A DNA stretch of 64,000 nucleotides. It comes from JBMNGH01 sp050949725 (lineage in GTDB: Bacteria; Bacillota; Thermosediminibacteria; Thermosediminibacterales; Tepidanaerobacteraceae). A model generated the notes under the pieces. It made no database searches. It was not told the DNA's origin and saw only the letters and a program-made list of their open reading frames with translations. The position numbers and the translations under genes were made by a program. Shown here piece after piece: positions 61,159-64,000 of this stretch (its first letter is position 1; every line of letters begins with the position of its first letter). The stretch lies in assembly GCA_050949725.1 (NCBI GenBank), contig JBMNGH010000005.1:62001-126000 (forward strand), written 5' to 3'.

Positions 61159-61842
61159 TTACTCAGTGCTTAAAATTTCCATCTTTACATTTACGATTCC
61201 GGCCTCAATCATCCCCAACTTTTGAGCAGCTGCTCGTGACACGTCCAAATGTCTTCCTTCAATATATGGCCCTCGATCATTAATTGTTACCACCGCACTT
61301 TTGCCGTTTTCCAAATTAGTAACGCGCATCAAAGTCCCGAGTTTAAGCTCTTTATGTGCTGCGGTCATAGCATTTTGGTCAAATATTTCTCCACTGGCTG
61401 TTACTTTACCATGAAACCCGGGGCCATACCATGAAGCCCTGCCAAAAAGACGCCTAGCTCTTCCTGCTCTTGAAGAAATCTGAACCTCTCTTTGAGAAAG
61501 TTCTACAGAATCAAAATTTGTCTCTGAATTATAATCATTATACTTAACTAAAACTTCCGTATTATTTTTAGATTTCGTTTCAGCGATTTCAACACCGTCA
61601 TATTCGGGTTTTTCCTGTTGACTTATAACCATATTATTTCCACCTGGATTAATTTCAACTCCATCGTACTTTGGTTCTTTTTCGGTAATCTTCCAATTCA
61701 CCTCAAGTTTTTTATCTGTATTATACTTTTCTATATTTTCTTCAACCAAAAACAAAGTATCATCGTTTTCTCCTCCCTTTAGCGCAACGAAGCAAAAGGC
61801 CAGCAAAAAAATCAGTACAAATACGGTAATTTTTCTGCCCAA
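61159..61842 (-). CDS. RlpA-like septal ring/DPBB-domain protein
   Basis: This 227-residue exported protein has an N-terminal membrane helix or signal (residues 5-22), then a linker with repeated motifs: KYDGVEI, EYDGVEI and FDSVEL, and a C-terminal RlpA-type double-psi beta barrel (about residues 140-225: GRASWYGPGFHGKVTASGEIFD, NDRGPYIEGRHLDVS). The family binds or cuts denuded peptidoglycan. A TTG at 61842 has AGGAGG eight bases upstream. It is flanked by terminators, so it may be a single-gene unit. Confidence 0.88.
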   Translation of the reverse strand: MGRKITVFVLIFLLAFCFVALKGGENDDTLFLVEENIEKYNTDKKLEVNWKITEKEPKYDGVEINPGGNNMVISQQEKPEYDGVEIAETKSKNNTEVLVKYNDYNSETNFDSVELSQREVQISSRAGRARRLFGRASWYGPGFHGKVTASGEIFDQNAMTAAHKELKLGTLMRVTNLENGKSAVVTINDRGPYIEGRHLDVSRAAAQKLGMIEAGIVNVKMEILSTE

Positions 61843-61874
61843 AAAAAACACCTCCTTTCGCAAAAAAACAAAAA

Positions 61875-61901
61875 AAGTGAGGATAATTATAATCCTCACT
61901 T
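61875..61901 (-). terminator. Terminator after ispF
   Basis: AAGTGAGGAT and ATCCTCACTT form a 10-bp stem with a 7-base AT loop, followed on the minus strand by TTTTT and a longer T-rich stretch. It ends the yacL-ispD-ispF transcript. Confidence 0.85.
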
Positions 61902-61945
61902 AAAGTATGTCCAAAAAAGGAAATAATATATTCAAATTTTTGGAA

Positions 61946-62419
61946 TTACTTATTTGTCACTAAACATACCGCCTGTGCAGATATTCCCTCTCCTCTTCCT
62001 TCATATCCCATACCCTCAGTCGTAGTTGCCTTGACACTAATTTTGCTTATTTCTATATTGAGGCTTTTTGCGATGTTTTCTCTCATTTGTTCAATATAGG
62101 GCAAAAGCTTGGGCTGCTGTGCACTAATAACCGAATCTATGTTTACTATGCTAAAACCGCTTTTTTTAAGAAGTTTAGCAACTATTTCCATCAGCAATAA
62201 ACTGCTGACTCCCTTATATTTACTGTCTGTATCGGGAAAATACATTCCGATATCACCAAGAGCGGCAGCACCTAACAATGCGTCGTTTATCGCATGTACA
62301 AGCACATCAGCATCAGAGTGACCCAAGAGCCCTTTATCATAAGGTATTTCAACACCGCCGATTATTAATTTTCTCCCTTCAATAAGTCTGTGTGCATCAA
62401 ATCCGATCCCGACTCTCAA
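61946..62419 (-). CDS. ispF: 2-C-methyl-D-erythritol 2,4-cyclodiphosphate synthase
   Basis: IspF cyclises CDP-ME-2-phosphate in the MEP isoprenoid pathway. The 157-residue protein has the zinc site GFDAHRLIEGR and LLGHSDADVLVHAINDALLGAAALGDIG. It follows ispD by three bases; fusion IspDF proteins are not present here. Confidence 0.96.
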   Translation of the reverse strand: MRVGIGFDAHRLIEGRKLIIGGVEIPYDKGLLGHSDADVLVHAINDALLGAAALGDIGMYFPDTDSKYKGVSSLLLMEIVAKLLKKSGFSIVNIDSVISAQQPKLLPYIEQMRENIAKSLNIEISKISVKATTTEGMGYEGRGEGISAQAVCLVTNK

Positions 62420-62422
62420 GGT

Positions 62423-63127
62423 TTACCTCCTAAAATCCCCGTAACCCATAGTAACAAACACTTCTGCAACTACAATATCTTCAGGGGTCGTTATTTTAAT
62501 GTTCTCGTATGCCCCTTCAATAATTTTTACCGGCAATCCAATACGCTCAACCAGCACTGCGTCATCTGTTCCGTAATACCCATTTTTAAACGCTGTTTCA
62601 TAAGCGTTCAAAATCAGCTGGTAATCAAAGGTCTGAGGAGTCTGCATTGCCCATAAAGTCTTTCTATCTGGAGTGTGTTTTATTTTTTCGTTTTCAACAA
62701 TCTTTATCGTATCTTTCACAGGCACCGCAGCTCCTGCTGCCTTATACTCACAAGCTGCATCTATAGTTCTCTTAATAAGGTCCCTTTTAACGAAAGGCCT
62801 AACTCCATCGTGAATAACAACAATATCGGTTTGCGTGGAAAGGGCCCGCAAACCGTTGTATACAGAATCTTGTCGTTCATTCCCACCATTCACCAGGCGC
62901 GTTTTCATAAACTTATAGTTTTTTAATATATTTTGGGCATGAGTAAAATCAGCCTGGCCTACAACCAAAATAATTTCCTTAAACATATTAAAAGACTCAA
63001 AGGTGCTGAGGGTATAATATAAAATCGGGCGGCCTTTTATATTTAAAAATTGTTTACTAAAACCGATGTTCATCCTCTTACCCCTGCCGCCTGCTGCAAT
63101 AACTGCACTTACCTGCATCAAATTCAC
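62423..63127 (-). CDS. ispD: 2-C-methyl-D-erythritol 4-phosphate cytidylyltransferase
   Basis: IspD links CTP to methylerythritol phosphate. The 234-residue nucleotidyltransferase has VIAAGGRGKRMNIGFSKQFLNI at the N-terminus, HDGVRPFV and VPVKDTIK, and TPQTFDYQLI. It lies with ispF and yacL as in Bacillus. gltX, which Bacillus has between ispF and cysE, is absent. Confidence 0.96.
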   Translation of the reverse strand: MNLMQVSAVIAAGGRGKRMNIGFSKQFLNIKGRPILYYTLSTFESFNMFKEIILVVGQADFTHAQNILKNYKFMKTRLVNGGNERQDSVYNGLRALSTQTDIVVIHDGVRPFVKRDLIKRTIDAACEYKAAGAAVPVKDTIKIVENEKIKHTPDRKTLWAMQTPQTFDYQLILNAYETAFKNGYYGTDDAVLVERIGLPVKIIEGAYENIKITTPEDIVVAEVFVTMGYGDFRR

Positions 63128-63128
63128 C

Positions 63129-64000
63129 TCAGGGAATTAATGACTTTGGTTTTGCAAAGATCATACGCCCTGCTGCGGTCTGCAGAACGCTGGTCACCAT
63201 AACGCCGATAGTCTCACCGATATGTTTTTTTCCACCATCAACAACTATCATTGTTCCATCATCAAGGTATGCAACACCCTGACCAGTCTCTTTTCCGTCT
63301 TTAATTACCTGCACCACCATCTCTTCACCGGGAAGCACGACGGGCTTTACTGCATTAGCCAGCTCATTTATATTAAGCACTTGTACACTCTGAAATTCTG
63401 CAACCTTATTTAGGTTAAAATCATTTGTAATAATTTTCCCATCTAGCCTCTGCGCAAGTTTAACTAGCTTGCTGTCAACCTCTGTAATATCTTCAAAATC
63501 ACCGCCATAAATTTCGACATCGATACTCAACTCTTTTTGTATCTTGTTTAAAATATCAAGACCCCGCCTTCCACGGTTCCTCTTTAAGGCATCTGAAGAA
63601 TCGGCAATATGCCTTAGTTCTTCTAGCACAAAAGATGGTATGACAAGGGTGCCTTCTATAAAACCGGTCTTGCAGATATCCGCTATTCGGCCGTCTATTA
63701 TTACACTCGTATCAAGAATCTTTGGTTTTACCCAGTTGACTATAGTAGGTGAGGCATTTTTCTTATTTATTAAGCCTGAAATGGAAATGATTCCCGATAA
63801 CTCTTCTTTCTTTTTAAGCGCAATACTTGCTCCCATATAACCCAAAACCATATTAGCGATAATGGGAAGATATCCGCCTATCCACGGTATACTGACAAAG
63901 GCTCTGATAAATAGATTAGCTACTAAGAGACCCATTATAAGTCCAAAAAAACCATATAAGATATCCCTCATCGGGGTTTTCTGAAGTCTGTTTTCCACCC
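63129..64000 (-). CDS. yacL: PIN/TRAM-domain membrane protein YacL (partial, 5' end outside window)
   Basis: This protein has a membrane part (the visible helices at about residues 10-55 of the fragment are the last two of four), a PIN nuclease-like domain (LDTSVIIDGRIADI, VIPSFVLEELRHIAD) and a C-terminal TRAM domain (GEEMVVQVIKDGKETGQGVAYLDDGTMIVVDGGK). About 80 N-terminal residues appear to be missing past the right edge, since the family has roughly 360-370. A GTG at 63998 is only an apparent start. Confidence 0.9.
   Translation of the reverse strand, partial: VENRLQKTPMRDILYGFFGLIMGLLVANLFIRAFVSIPWIGGYLPIIANMVLGYMGASIALKKKEELSGIISISGLINKKNASPTIVNWVKPKILDTSVIIDGRIADICKTGFIEGTLVIPSFVLEELRHIADSSDALKRNRGRRGLDILNKIQKELSIDVEIYGGDFEDITEVDSKLVKLAQRLDGKIITNDFNLNKVAEFQSVQVLNINELANAVKPVVLPGEEMVVQVIKDGKETGQGVAYLDDGTMIVVDGGKKHIGETIGVMVTSVLQTAAGRMIFAKPKSLIP

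Overview
The window reads as a chromosomal segment of a spore-forming, low-GC, anaerobic clostridial Firmicute. The evidence is spoIIE and sigH, the sigI/rsgI pair, an EF-Tu with a Cys-rich insert like those I recall from thermophilic Clostridia, and a Bacillus/Clostridia gene order. A lineage near the Thermoanaerobacterales or Thermosediminibacterales is my guess, not something the sequence proves. Almost every gene lies on the minus strand; only pdxS and thyX are on plus.

Layout from left to right; transcription mostly runs right to left. (1) 1-6.3 kb: a V/A-type ATPase operon (AtpZ/I-like, H, I, K, E, C, F, A; A is cut by the window edge). Subunit I is split by a frameshift, and the K subunit carries the residues of a sodium site. 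(2) 6.5-8.3 kb: the sigI-rsgI pair. (3) 8.7-11.5 kb: mocA, a split yqeC and a uracil/xanthine permease, a set that suggests maturation of a molybdenum hydroxylase and purine use. (4) 11.6-22.8 kb: mnaA, tagO, comEB, upp, glyA, rpiB, ywlE, tsaC, two chromate-transporter halves, prmC, prfA, yqhQ and rpmE. This is the Bacillus rpmE-prfA-prmC-tsaC-ywlE-rpiB-glyA-upp-ATPase order, with a V-type ATPase where an F-type one normally sits. (5) 23-32 kb: an AmmeMemoRadiSam pair, a CDF transporter, a three-gene operon containing a homologue of cyanobacterial acyl-ACP reductase, a Gfo/Idh oxidoreductase and an unknown protein. (6) 32-46 kb: dusB, coaX, a pantothenate-type ECF S component, arsR with a radical SAM/SPASM enzyme, a YdcZ transporter, pdxR diverging from pdxS, ftsH, hpt, tilS and spoIIE, followed upstream by tRNA-Glu, tRNA-Met and tRNA-fMet. 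(7) 46.9-49.4 kb: a small accessory patch with an ISLre2-family element, the tail of an FGGY sugar kinase and a MoaD/ThiS-like protein. (8) 49.7-54.3 kb: rplL, rplJ, rplA, rplK, nusG, secE, rpmG and tuf, with an L10 leader and twin tuf promoters. (9) 54.4-64 kb: tRNA-Thr, fMet, Gly and Tyr, then sigH, yacP, rlmB, thyX (plus strand), mrnC, cysS, cysE behind a Cys T-box, an RlpA-like protein, ispF, ispD and a partial yacL.

The best candidates for something new are the enlarged ThyX, which carries a degenerate LAGLIDADG-like insertion, and the regulator/unknown/AAR-like operon at 27-29.5 kb. Also worth a look are the 24-bp promoter repeat that overlaps the start of the ATPase operon, the 21-bp-spaced spoIIE promoter and the orphan ArsR/radical SAM operon.
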